DNA of 44,668 nt from Verrucomicrobiia bacterium (GTDB taxonomy: Bacteria > Verrucomicrobiota > Verrucomicrobiia > Limisphaerales > UBA8199): NCBI GenBank assembly GCA_035946615.1, contig DASYZB010000152.1, forward strand, positions 1 through 44,668. The letters are read 5' to 3'. Below, piece by piece: positions 15,917 through 24,176 of this stretch. The position numbers were made by a program, and so were the translations under genes. Within the stretch, counting starts at the first letter, position 1; each line of letters starts with the position of its first letter. The notes beneath the pieces are model-generated. The model was not told the DNA's origin, ran no database searches, and saw only the letters and a list, made by a program, of their open reading frames with translations.

Positions 15917-17467
15917 TTACAGACCTGCTTCCTCCGCCTGTTCATCGGTCATATAGTCGCCGAGCCAAGCGCCATTCAGGAGTTGAACCCTAACCGTATC
16001 GGTTTCCAACTCGATTTCAACCCGCTTCAAGAAAGTGGGGACCAATGCCTTGATTTGCTGGCGTATGGTCTGGTCTCTCAAGTCCCTTGCGATAAGTTGA
16101 AGAAAGACAGCCAAGTTCTTCGGGGCTGTCTTCCGTTCGGAGTGCTTTACTCTGGCTTCCCGCAAAGCCTTTTCCGTATCTCTCTCCCGTGTCTTCAAGT
16201 CGGCAAGTATGGGCTTCAAGTCATCCGTGTTAGTTGTGTCATCCTCCAGCAATATGAGGGTGTTCTTTCGCTTTTTTCGGATGGACGCCAGTTCCGTTTC
16301 CAAGCGGTCTATCTCTCGGGCTGTCTTTGTATCCTTTTCCGCACGCAGGATGCTCGGGGCTTTCTTCAACAACACCCCGAACACCCATTGCTCTACGTCA
16401 TCGGCTTTCACATACTTTTTGTCCTGGCACCCGTAATCACGAGCGTTGAAGCAATGGTAGTAGTTCGCTGAACTTGACTTGTGGACACCTAACGGCTTGC
16501 GGCACGATTTGCAGAAGATATGCCCATTGAACAGGTTGTTTATCCGTGCATCGTGCTTGCCGTGCCTGGTGGTGTTCTTGTCCAGCATCATTTGAACTTT
16601 GTTGAAGTCGGCTTCGGGGACAATGGGCTTTAGATAGTTCGGATATTCAACCCCGCCAAGGGTCAACGTGCCTATGACTTGTTTGTTGCGGAGCATTGAG
16701 CGAACACCGCCAGCACGCCAAGGGGCGTGTCTGTCTTTAGTGTCATTCCACTTTGGGACTTTATACCCTACCAAGTCCTTTACAATGGCAGTAGTGCCCT
16801 TGCCGTTCAGATAAGCATCAAAAACCCTCTTGACAATTGCAGCTTTAGCGTCATCCCGAACGAAACGGTTCTTTTCTTTGTCGAACCTGTACCAGGGCGG
16901 GAGGTATCCACCAAGTTGACACGGCTTGCCTTGCTTCACGGTTGCAATCATTCGCTTTACAGCATCGCTGGTGCGTCTGAACTTCATTCGGCTTTCGTCA
17001 TATCCCCGTATCAAGTAGGTAGTCGCAACAATCAGTTCAACGGGGCTATTCTTGACGGCAGCGTGAGTAAGGATTTTGTCATCCGACACCAGTCCGATTT
17101 CCACCCCGAGCAACAGAAGTTCTGTAAGCAAATGCACGGCTTCGGTTGTCTCTTGTCTGGTGATGCGGTCAAGGGCTTCCACGCAAAGCACAATCGGGAC
17201 TTCAATCCTTCCAGCCTTGACTGCCCTTATGAACGTTCCAAGATTGCCTTGCGCCGTGTTGGCTCCACGGAATGCGGACAGGCCCGGGTCCATTATTGAG
17301 CGGCTTTCGTCCAGGTTCAACTTGTGCTCCTGGCAGAATGCCCGTGTTTCATCAAGCTGGCGTTCAACCGACTTGCCAAACCGCTGTTTTCTGCTACTGA
17401 ACCGAACGTATGATATGGCGACTTTCGCCTCAGCTTTATTGGGGTTTTCAAGGTGTTCCGTATTCAT
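15917..17467 (-). CDS. Large serine recombinase (integrase)
   Basis: 516 residues. N-terminal resolvase domain (about 15-165) with YVRFSSRKQ carrying the catalytic Ser24, and the helper arginine region LDRITRQE. A recombinase domain (about 185-290) contains LGGYLPPWYRFD and the YxxG-like DAYLNGKGTTAIVKDL. A zinc ribbon (about 335-375) has FCKSCRKPLG and YYHCFNARDYGC, followed by a coiled-coil (about 395-475) full of Lys/Glu, then the C-terminal tail. This is the plan of phiC31-like integrases and conjugative-element recombinases. A ribosome-like AGGGTGA precedes the ATG. Length and motifs suggest it is intact. No att sites could be located by eye. Confidence 0.93.
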   Translation of the reverse strand: MNTEHLENPNKAEAKVAISYVRFSSRKQRFGKSVERQLDETRAFCQEHKLNLDESRSIMDPGLSAFRGANTAQGNLGTFIRAVKAGRIEVPIVLCVEALDRITRQETTEAVHLLTELLLLGVEIGLVSDDKILTHAAVKNSPVELIVATTYLIRGYDESRMKFRRTSDAVKRMIATVKQGKPCQLGGYLPPWYRFDKEKNRFVRDDAKAAIVKRVFDAYLNGKGTTAIVKDLVGYKVPKWNDTKDRHAPWRAGGVRSMLRNKQVIGTLTLGGVEYPNYLKPIVPEADFNKVQMMLDKNTTRHGKHDARINNLFNGHIFCKSCRKPLGVHKSSSANYYHCFNARDYGCQDKKYVKADDVEQWVFGVLLKKAPSILRAEKDTKTAREIDRLETELASIRKKRKNTLILLEDDTTNTDDLKPILADLKTRERDTEKALREARVKHSERKTAPKNLAVFLQLIARDLRDQTIRQQIKALVPTFLKRVEIELETDTVRVQLLNGAWLGDYMTDEQAEEAGL

Positions 17468-17569
17468 TCACCCTGAGAATGCCAGAGCGGTGTCTAAATA
17501 TCAACGGGTTTCAGCCGGTTTGCTCAGAGACAAATCGAATGTCAGCGGCCGCTATCCGATCCTGTGTTG

Positions 17570-18250
17570 TCAGTTCGTGTCCCTCAGCAGGACCGGCTTG
17601 AGCACTTTCCAAACGTTCTCGGCAACGATCTTGTGGCCTTCGACCGTGGGATGGATATGGTCCGGCTGGTTCAAGGCGGGCTTGCCGCCCACGCCTTGCA
17701 GCAAGAACGGTATCAAAGCGGCGCCATTCTCTTTGGCGAGTTCCGGGAATATATTCCTGAACGGCGTCGTGTAGTCCTGGCCCATGTTGGGCGGGGCCTG
17801 CAATCCGGCCAGGATGACTTTGGCTTGCGGATATTTTTCCTTCAATCGGTCGATAATGGATTGCAGATTGGTTTTTGTTGACGAAACCGGAATACCGCGC
17901 AAGCCGTCGTTGCCGCCCAGTTCGAGGATGAGCACGTCTATTTTTCGTTTGAGCAGCCAGTTGATTCGGCTCAGGCCATCGGCGGTGGTGTCGCCGCTGA
18001 CGCCGGCGTTAATAACGGTATCGTTCCAACCCGCGGCGTCAATTTTGTCCTGCAACAGCGCGGGAAAGGCTTGCGAAGGGTCCACTCCAAGCCCGGCGGC
18101 AAGACTGTCGCCGAGCACAACGATTGTTTTGTGTTCGGGCAGATTTTGAGGAATGCCGCCCCAAGCCGGGGTGGAAGGCGGCGGAGATGCGGCCAACAGC
18201 GCTGCCCAAAAAAGCATTGGCCCGAACCGCCGCGTCATTAATGCTCGCAT
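17570..18250 (-). CDS. tesA: TesA-like arylesterase/lysophospholipase (SGNH hydrolase)
   Basis: 226 residues from the ATG at 18250; in-frame starts at 18286 or further in are possible. A signal peptide (RRFGPMLFWAALLAASPP) precedes block I VVLGDSLAAGLGV (nucleophile Ser in GDS), block II with the oxyanion Gly (INAGVSGDTT), block III LELGGNDGLRG (GxND) and block V PDHIHPTVEGHKI (Asp and His). That is the complete SGNH set of periplasmic multifunctional TesA enzymes. It is divergent from the ybbA-like and ybbP-like genes, the same arrangement as in E. coli, with about 280 bases between. Confidence 0.93.
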   Translation of the reverse strand: MRALMTRRFGPMLFWAALLAASPPPSTPAWGGIPQNLPEHKTIVVLGDSLAAGLGVDPSQAFPALLQDKIDAAGWNDTVINAGVSGDTTADGLSRINWLLKRKIDVLILELGGNDGLRGIPVSSTKTNLQSIIDRLKEKYPQAKVILAGLQAPPNMGQDYTTPFRNIFPELAKENGAALIPFLLQGVGGKPALNQPDHIHPTVEGHKIVAENVWKVLKPVLLRDTN

Positions 18251-18324
18251 GTCAGTCGATGTACGGTTGATAAAAGCCAAAATCAAGATGAAGAAAAAGT
18301 ATTAGCGCCGGACCCTTATTTTTT

Positions 18325-18419
18325 TGAACCGCGGAATACGGAAATTGCCCGCGAAGGAACACAGAGAGGACATTATTAGCCGCAAAAGAGCGCAAGGAAC
18401 GCAAGGAATGCGGGATGAA
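18325..18419. repeat. Verrucomicrobia-style intergenic repeat
   Basis: A purine-rich block between tesA and the ABC gene reads GAACCGCGGAATACGG, then GAACACAGAGAGGAC, TTAGCCGCAAAAG and CGCAAGGAACGCAAGGAATG. The 9-base CGCAAGGAA is tandemly repeated. Words related to its CACAGAG part recur at 11732 and 12543. Such blocks are frequent between genes in this kind of genome (from memory), but what they do is unknown. Confidence 0.55.
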
Positions 18420-18528
18420 GTCGTGACGCCAAAAGGGGCGCGTTTCTGGAAATACGTTTCAACCAGCAGACGAGTCAGGATACACAATGCTATTTGACGC
18501 GCCAAAGGGCTAATGTATTGAGGAGACA

Positions 18529-19209
18529 GTGAATCCAAAACCGATTCTTGAGGTGTCCGGGCTGACCAAGAGCTATCCCAGCGGGGGACGCACGCTCACA
18601 GTCCTGAAGGGCATTAGCTTTTCCCTCGGCGAGGGCTCGTCGTGCGCCATCCTCGGTCCTTCGGGCAGCGGCAAAACCACCCTTATCGGCCTGTGCGCCG
18701 GTCTCGACCAGCCCACTTCGGGCAGGGTGGAATTGGATGGCATTCGCCTTGCGGCGCTGGATGAAGATGGGCGCGCCCGCGTGCGCAACGAACTTGTCGG
18801 GTTTGTTTTTCAAACCTTTCAGCTTATTCCGACGCTAACGGCGCTCGAAAACGTGATGGTGCCCCTGGAATTGCGCGGGGGCAGCCACGTGGGCGCCCAG
18901 GCGGTGGACCTGCTCAAGCGCGTGGGTCTGGGCGAACGGCTTGGCCATTATCCGGCGCAACTTTCCGGCGGGGAACAACAACGGGTGGCATTGGCGCGCG
19001 CATTCATCAACCGCCCCAAGATTCTGTTTGCCGACGAACCAACGGGCAATCTCGATGCCGAAACCGGAAAGCTCGTGATCGAGAATTTATTTGCGCTCAA
19101 TACCGGTTCGGGCACAGCGCTGGTGCTCGTGACGCATGATCTCGAACTGGCCAAACGGGCCCAGCGGGTTATTCGGCTCAAGGGCGGTGTGATGGTGAAC
19201 GGAGACTGA
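18529..19209 (+). CDS. ybbA: ABC transporter ATP-binding protein (YbbA/LolD-like)
   Basis: 226 residues from a GTG, with AGGAG 3 bases upstream. Walker A GPSGSGKTT (about 42-50), Q-loop in FVFQTFQLIPTL, signature LSGGEQQRVALARA and Walker B ILFADEPTGNLD, with the H-loop at VTHD. This is the MacB/LolD/FtsE-type subfamily. It is followed after one base by the permease, with which it should form a complex acting in envelope lipid or lipoprotein handling, and is divergent from tesA. Confidence 0.93.
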   Translation: MNPKPILEVSGLTKSYPSGGRTLTVLKGISFSLGEGSSCAILGPSGSGKTTLIGLCAGLDQPTSGRVELDGIRLAALDEDGRARVRNELVGFVFQTFQLIPTLTALENVMVPLELRGGSHVGAQAVDLLKRVGLGERLGHYPAQLSGGEQQRVALARAFINRPKILFADEPTGNLDAETGKLVIENLFALNTGSGTALVLVTHDLELAKRAQRVIRLKGGVMVNGD

Positions 19210-19210
19210 T

Positions 19211-21775
19211 TTGAATACCTCCTCACGCAATCTCTTCAGCCACTTGTTTTCGCGCTGGACCTGGCAGATGGCCTGGCGCGACAGCCGGACCAGCCGCAAA
19301 AAGCTCCTGCTTTTTTCCTGCTCGATCATTCTGGGCATCGCGGCCCTGGCGGCCATTGGGTCGCTGGGAGTCAACCTCAACCGCGCCATCGAAGAGCAGG
19401 CCAAAACGCTGCTCGGGGCCGACCTTGTGATCAGTTCGCGCGACCCATTCACCCAGGAGGACGACGAGTTATTCCAAAAGATCGCCGGAGAACAATCACG
19501 CGAGATTTCATTCACTACGATGATTTATTTTCCGCGCACCGGCGGGACGCGCCTGGTGGAGGCGTGCGCGTTAAGAGGCGGTTTTCCATTTTATGGGCAA
19601 TTCGAGGCGGAACCTCCGGAAGCGGCCATGGCATTCCGCCAGCGAAACAGAGGCGCGCTGGTTGAACAAACCCTGTTGACCCAATTCGACGCTCACCTCG
19701 GCGATGAATTGCGTATTGGGAACCTTGTTTCCCATGTCGTTGGCAGGCTGGAAAAAATCCCCGGAGAAGCTGTTGCGCTCTCAGCCATCGCGCCACGGGT
19801 GTATTTTTCGATGGATGACCTGCCGAAGACCGGGTTGCTGCGCGAAGGCAGTCTGGCGCAGTATCGGCTCTATTTCAAACTTCCTCCTGCCACCGATGTG
19901 TCTGAACTGGTGAGCCAAATCCGCCCGCAGCTCGAAAGGCTTCGTCTCCGGCCTGATACGGTCGAGGAACGCAAGCGCCAATTGGGCCGGGCGATGGACA
20001 ACCTCTATCATTTTCTAAATCTCGTTGGATTTGTGGCGCTGCTGCTTGGAGGGGTAGGCGTCGCCAGTGCGATACATGCGCACGTCAGGCAAAAGCTCGG
20101 CACGGTGGCGGTCCTGCGCTGCCTGGGCGGGTCTATCGCGCAGACGTTTGCGATTTATCTCGCGCAAGGCATGGCGTTGGGCGCTTTCGGGGCGGTGGCG
20201 GGCGCGGGGCTTGGCATTTCTATTCAAGCCTTGCTGCCCAGAGTGCTGGCGGACTTCATCCCATTTGCCTTCCAGTTTCATACGTCATGGCTTGCCGTCG
20301 GGCGCGCCATGGCCGTGGGATTCGGCATCTGCGTCATTTTTGCCCTGCTACCGCTTCTGAGTGTGCGGCGCGTCTCACCGCTTGCGGCAATCCGAGTTTC
20401 ATTCGAACCACAGCGTCCGCGACCAGACCTGTTGCAATGGTTGGCGGGCGCCTGTCTGGCAGCAGCCATTATTGCCTTTGCCCTTTCGCAAACCCGCAAT
20501 TGGCGCATCGGACTTGGATTCGCCGCCGGTCTTGGGGGGGCGTTCCTGGCTCTGACGGTTGTGGCAAGGGTTCTAATTTTTGGGGCGCGAAGGTTCGTCC
20601 CTGGCGCGCTACCGTTTTCCGTGCGGCAAGGTATTGCCAATTTGCACCGCCCAAACAACCGCACGCTGCTGCTATTGCTTTCGCTTGGCCTGGGAACGTT
20701 CCTGCTGGTGAGCCTGTACCTGGTTCAACGAAACGTGCTGGCACAGTTGGTTTCTTCCACCGGAAAGCTACAGCCCAACGCCGTTTTGTTCGACATCCAG
20801 CCGTCCCAGAAGGAAGCGGTGATGCGCATGGTCCACTCGCTGAATCTGCCGGTTTTGGATGAACTGCCCATCATCACAATGCGCCTGAGCGCGATCAACG
20901 GACAGTCCATTCAATCCATCATGGGGGACAAACATCGAGAGCGGAATCGTTGGGCATTTCGCCGCGAATATCGCAGCACCAGCAGCGATCACTTGCGCGA
21001 CGGCGAAAGGATCATCGCCGGGAGATTTATTCCCAGCGTGATGAATGGCACGCCCATCATCCCGGTTTCGCTGGCGGACGGCATTGCCAAGGACCTCGGC
21101 GTCGGGCTGGGGGACGAACTGGAGTTCGACGTGCAAGGCGTCCCGGTCACTACTCGAGTCGCCAGTTTGCGCACGGTGGAATGGCGGCGCATTCAGCCAA
21201 ACTTCTTCGTAGTCTTTCCGCGTGGCGCCCTTGAAGACGCGCCGGCCATGCATGTGCTCGTCACGCGCGTTCCCTCGAGCGATGCCTCCGCCAAAATGCA
21301 GCGCGAAGTGGTGAAGGCATTTCCAAATGTGTCGATCATTGATTTGACGCTGGTGCTGCGGACCATCGATTCCATTCTGGGGAAGATTTCATTTGTGGTG
21401 CGGTTCATGGCAATGTTCACCGTGCTGACCGGTTTGCTGGTGCTTGTCAGCGCCTTGGTTACTGGCCGCTACCAGCGCATTCAGGAAAGCGTGCTGCTGC
21501 GCACGCTCGGCGCCCCGCGAAGGCAGATTTTAAACATTCTGCTGGTGGAGTATCTGTCGCTCGGTTTGTTGGCAGCCCTGACCGGCATTCTGCTGGCCGT
21601 TCTGGCCGCGTGGGCGCTGGCCCTGTTTGTTTTCAAAACGCCCTTTGCCATAGCGGTATTGCCGCTGGCAATTGCGCTGGTGCTCGTCCCGGCAATCACA
21701 GTCACTACGGGTTTGCTCGTCAGCCGCGGTATATTGAATCATCCTCCGCTGGCGATATTACGGGCAGAGGTCTAA
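19211..21775 (+). CDS. ybbP: ABC transporter permease, FtsX-like (YbbP-like)
   Basis: 854 residues from a TTG start at 19211, with GGAG 6 bases upstream; a later ATG at 19268 is possible but would cut the N-terminal region. The N-terminus has a basic stretch (RDSRTSRKK) and membrane helix 1 (LLLFSCSIILGIAALA), followed by a large periplasmic loop. An FtsX membrane core lies at about 265-400, a central pair of helices at 410-460, a second N-terminal-type helix near 480, another periplasmic loop, and a final FtsX core at 725-850. The predicted-duplicated FtsX plan fits YbbP of E. coli (about 804 residues). It pairs with the ATPase one base upstream. Confidence 0.92.
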   Translation: MNTSSRNLFSHLFSRWTWQMAWRDSRTSRKKLLLFSCSIILGIAALAAIGSLGVNLNRAIEEQAKTLLGADLVISSRDPFTQEDDELFQKIAGEQSREISFTTMIYFPRTGGTRLVEACALRGGFPFYGQFEAEPPEAAMAFRQRNRGALVEQTLLTQFDAHLGDELRIGNLVSHVVGRLEKIPGEAVALSAIAPRVYFSMDDLPKTGLLREGSLAQYRLYFKLPPATDVSELVSQIRPQLERLRLRPDTVEERKRQLGRAMDNLYHFLNLVGFVALLLGGVGVASAIHAHVRQKLGTVAVLRCLGGSIAQTFAIYLAQGMALGAFGAVAGAGLGISIQALLPRVLADFIPFAFQFHTSWLAVGRAMAVGFGICVIFALLPLLSVRRVSPLAAIRVSFEPQRPRPDLLQWLAGACLAAAIIAFALSQTRNWRIGLGFAAGLGGAFLALTVVARVLIFGARRFVPGALPFSVRQGIANLHRPNNRTLLLLLSLGLGTFLLVSLYLVQRNVLAQLVSSTGKLQPNAVLFDIQPSQKEAVMRMVHSLNLPVLDELPIITMRLSAINGQSIQSIMGDKHRERNRWAFRREYRSTSSDHLRDGERIIAGRFIPSVMNGTPIIPVSLADGIAKDLGVGLGDELEFDVQGVPVTTRVASLRTVEWRRIQPNFFVVFPRGALEDAPAMHVLVTRVPSSDASAKMQREVVKAFPNVSIIDLTLVLRTIDSILGKISFVVRFMAMFTVLTGLLVLVSALVTGRYQRIQESVLLRTLGAPRRQILNILLVEYLSLGLLAALTGILLAVLAAWALALFVFKTPFAIAVLPLAIALVLVPAITVTTGLLVSRGILNHPPLAILRAEV

Positions 21776-21836
21776 AACGGTGGGGGCGTATGGAAGTCTC
21801 ACTAGTCCAGCAATGCAGAGCTGTCCCAGTAACGCC

Positions 21837-22097
21837 TCATCTGGCGTCCCGGTCGGCCCGGATAGCGGCCGCAACCGTCTGGGGGGATGGCTTGAAGCCC
21901 GGAGGCGGCCTCAGTCGGCCCTTTAGCCGTAGCGGCTTGAGGATCGGAGCGGGCTTGACCGGCTCGAGCTTCCGTCCTCGTATCTCCCCGTCCTGAAACC
22001 GCCAGTCCACCTGGTCATTTGGCTTGAGTCCCGCTGCCTCAACCACTTCAAGAGGCAAGGTGGTCTGCCGTTTTTCGCGTAGAACTGTTGCGCTCAC
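21837..22097 (-). CDS. AbrB/SpoVT-type DNA-binding protein, orphan antitoxin-like
   Basis: 86 residues. Residues 1-48 (TVLREKRQTTLPLEVVEAAGLKPNDQVDWRFQDGEI) are the swapped-hairpin AbrB/MazE fold, with the typical 'R-x-T-LP-xxV--A-GL--GD-V' pattern. The basic, Pro-rich tail (KPAPILKPLRLKGRLRPPPGFKPSP) is unusual. No toxin gene follows: only 60 bases separate its stop from the convergent permease. It could be an orphan antitoxin, a remnant of a toxin-antitoxin pair, or a stand-alone regulator. Confidence 0.72.
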   Translation of the reverse strand: MSATVLREKRQTTLPLEVVEAAGLKPNDQVDWRFQDGEIRGRKLEPVKPAPILKPLRLKGRLRPPPGFKPSPQTVAAAIRADRDAR

Positions 22098-22321
22098 GGT
22101 GCACCTTCCCTGCCAGGAAGAGGCTTTTTCAAGACTTCTTGGCTATCCTTGAGCGGACGCCAAACTCGCCCACAGCAAAACACGGTGCAGGATTCATTCG
22201 CACCTCCCGCAATTCGCATTTTATGCGGCGGCGGCTCCAAAATGAGAATTGCTGCGCCCCGCCGAGCGCACTTGACTTCTCCGCGCGTCCAGCCACATGC
22301 TAAGGACTTATGGAATCAATC

Positions 22322-22660
22322 ATGAACTTATCGGCACAACAACTTCGCCGGGCAGCGGACCTTCAAGAGCGCATTGAATCGCTCCGAACCCAGCTCAGCG
22401 AAATTCTTGGCGCTCCAACACACGATGGGACGACAGCTATCACTGCGGCTCCGAAAAAGCGCAGAATGAGCGCTGCCGGCCGCGCGCGGATAGCAGCCGC
22501 TGCGACGGCTAGATGGGCCAAACTGAGGGCTGAACGCGGATTAGCAGCACCGGCCCGGAAGGCCAAAAGAAGAATGAGCCCAGCGGTTAGGGCAAGACTT
22601 GCCGCAATGGCCAGGGCGCGCTGGCGCAGAGCAAAAGCTGCGGGCAGAAGCGCCTTGTAA
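22322..22660 (+). CDS. Small basic protein with repeated Arg/Ala-rich motif
   Basis: 112 residues from the ATG at 22322 (another ATG at 22310). The first 30 residues form an amphipathic coiled-coil-like helix (LSAQQLRRAADLQERIESLRTQL). Then comes RRMSAAGRARIAAAATARW, a short spacer, and RRMSPAVRARLAAMARARW: two copies of one motif, about 35 residues apart. The 'RRxSxxxRxRIAAxxxARW' motif is seen in basic, probably DNA- or RNA-binding proteins of several bacteria and plants. A nucleoid-associated or nucleic-acid-binding role is likely but not proven. No operon partner is evident. Confidence 0.65.
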   Translation: MNLSAQQLRRAADLQERIESLRTQLSEILGAPTHDGTTAITAAPKKRRMSAAGRARIAAAATARWAKLRAERGLAAPARKAKRRMSPAVRARLAAMARARWRRAKAAGRSAL

Positions 22661-22743
22661 GGCGAGCCGACCTGCTCTCAGGGCTGGGCATTCAGCGTGA
22701 GCCGGGATGCAGGGCTTTCTGCTGCCCCGTTGGTCCTCCCCTT

Positions 22744-24060
22744 ATGACCACAGTTGCTCAAATCCAGCCTGCCTCGGAAAAGCCCGCCGAAGGCGCGCCG
22801 AAGCGGGAGCGCTTGATGTCAGTCGATGCGCTGCGCGGCTTTGACATGTTTTGGATTATTGGCGCCGACTCGCTGGTCTATGCGCTGAACCGGATGACCG
22901 GCAGCAAACCAGCCGCTTTTCTGGCGGGCCAACTGGAACATGCGGAATGGCGCGGATTCCATTTTTACGACCTAATCTTTCCGCTGTTCGTTTTCATTGC
23001 CGGCGTCTCACTTGTTTTTTCTCTCACTAACATTATCGAACGGGCCGGGAGCGCCGAGGCGCTCAAGCGGGTCTTTCGCCGTGGTATTCTGCTGTTTCTG
23101 ATTGGATTATTCTACTCAGGCGGATTTTCACGGCCTTGGCCGGACATGCGCTTAATGGGTGTGCTCAACCGAATTGCGCTGGCGTATTTCTTTGCAGGCT
23201 TGCTGTTTTGCTTTTTTAAACCGCGCGTGCTGGCGGGCATCTGCGCCGGGCTGCTGTTGGGTTACTGGGCGCTGATGACCTTCGTGCCGATTCGCGATAT
23301 TCAACTCACAAAAGAGAACCTGGCAAACCTGGCAGAACGCGCAGGTCATACCAATACCGCGGCGCTGTTCCTTGAAGACACCAACCCGTCAGCGGTGAAG
23401 AACAGTCCAGCCTATGCTGCGGCCGAAAAGATGTTTTATGGCACAACCCGGCGGGTCACAGGGAAGTTCGACAAGGGTTTGGACCTGTCGGACCATATTG
23501 ATTTCCAGTACCTCCCAGGGCGCAAGTACGACACGTTCTTCGATCCAGAGGGTCTGCTGAGCACGATCCCGGCGATAGGGACCTGCCTGCTGGGTATGTT
23601 TGGCGGATTGCTTCTAAGAAGTCAGAACGTCTCGGATAATCGCAAGGTCCTGTTACTGCTCGGCTTTGGCATTGCGAGCGCGGCTTTGGGATGGCTGTGG
23701 GGTCTGCAATTCCCCGTGATTAAAAAGATTTGGACTTCTTCCTACGTGCTGGTTGCGGGCGGCTATAGCGCGGTACTGCTTGGCTTATTCTATCTGGCGG
23801 TGGATGTCTGGCGGGCGCGTGGCTGGTGTCAGCCCTTTGTTTGGATGGGAATGAACTCGATTACAGTTTATCTTGCCAGCAATATGCTGGGCGGCTTCCG
23901 CAGGCTGGCAGAGCGGTTGACTGGAGGCGATGTAAGGTCCTTGTTAGACGCGCATCTCGCGAAAGGGATGGGAGACTTGATGATTTCAGTTGTTGGGCTA
24001 TTTCTTGCCTTTTGGTTTGTGCGGGTGCTTTATCGCCGCAAGGTTTTCCTGAGGCTCTAA
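22744..24060 (+). CDS. HGSNAT/DUF5009-like membrane acyltransferase
   Basis: 438 residues with about 10-11 membrane segments. The opening RLMSVDALRGFDMFWIIGADSL with a following LEHAEWRGFHFYDLIFPLFVFIAGVS is the pattern of heparan-alpha-glucosaminide N-acetyltransferase-like proteins (DUF5009/DUF1624), in which a conserved His in the H-x-x-W-x-G-x-x-x-x-D motif takes part in acetyl transfer across the membrane. Here His and Asp are kept (EHAEWRGFHFYD). A long periplasmic insertion lies at about 185-260. The product could acetylate periplasmic glycans with cytosolic acetyl-CoA; this is inferred from the eukaryotic enzyme. Confidence 0.87.
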   Translation: MTTVAQIQPASEKPAEGAPKRERLMSVDALRGFDMFWIIGADSLVYALNRMTGSKPAAFLAGQLEHAEWRGFHFYDLIFPLFVFIAGVSLVFSLTNIIERAGSAEALKRVFRRGILLFLIGLFYSGGFSRPWPDMRLMGVLNRIALAYFFAGLLFCFFKPRVLAGICAGLLLGYWALMTFVPIRDIQLTKENLANLAERAGHTNTAALFLEDTNPSAVKNSPAYAAAEKMFYGTTRRVTGKFDKGLDLSDHIDFQYLPGRKYDTFFDPEGLLSTIPAIGTCLLGMFGGLLLRSQNVSDNRKVLLLLGFGIASAALGWLWGLQFPVIKKIWTSSYVLVAGGYSAVLLGLFYLAVDVWRARGWCQPFVWMGMNSITVYLASNMLGGFRRLAERLTGGDVRSLLDAHLAKGMGDLMISVVGLFLAFWFVRVLYRRKVFLRL

Positions 24061-24082
24061 GCCGCAACATGAAGTTGAAATG

Positions 24083-24105
24083 GGGAGCGCTCCCGCCACG
24101 GGAGC
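24083..24105. terminator. GC-rich hairpin between convergent genes
   Basis: GGGAGCGCTCCC (24083-24094) is a perfect palindrome, and GCTCCC (24089-24094) also pairs with GGGAGC (24100-24105) across a 5-base loop. It lies 22 bases after the acyltransferase stop, between two convergent genes. There is no T-run on either side, so intrinsic termination would be atypical. Confidence 0.3.
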
Positions 24106-24176
24106 TGCCACGCCTCGGGCCGGCCGAGAATCCTCGCCGCAGGCCCCCACAAATTTCAAAAACAGGCGCTTAGCGG

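Larger units (their letters stand above)
15187..17467 (-). mobile_element. Recombinase-bearing mobile-element remnant
   Basis: An intact large serine recombinase, a headless resolvase and a small element-associated protein lie head to tail on the minus strand within 2.3 kb, inserted between a secreted-protein gene and tesA. Typical cargo such as conjugation or resistance genes is absent, so only the recombination module is left, or a minimal element is present. The boundaries are approximate and no flanking duplication was identified. Confidence 0.55.
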
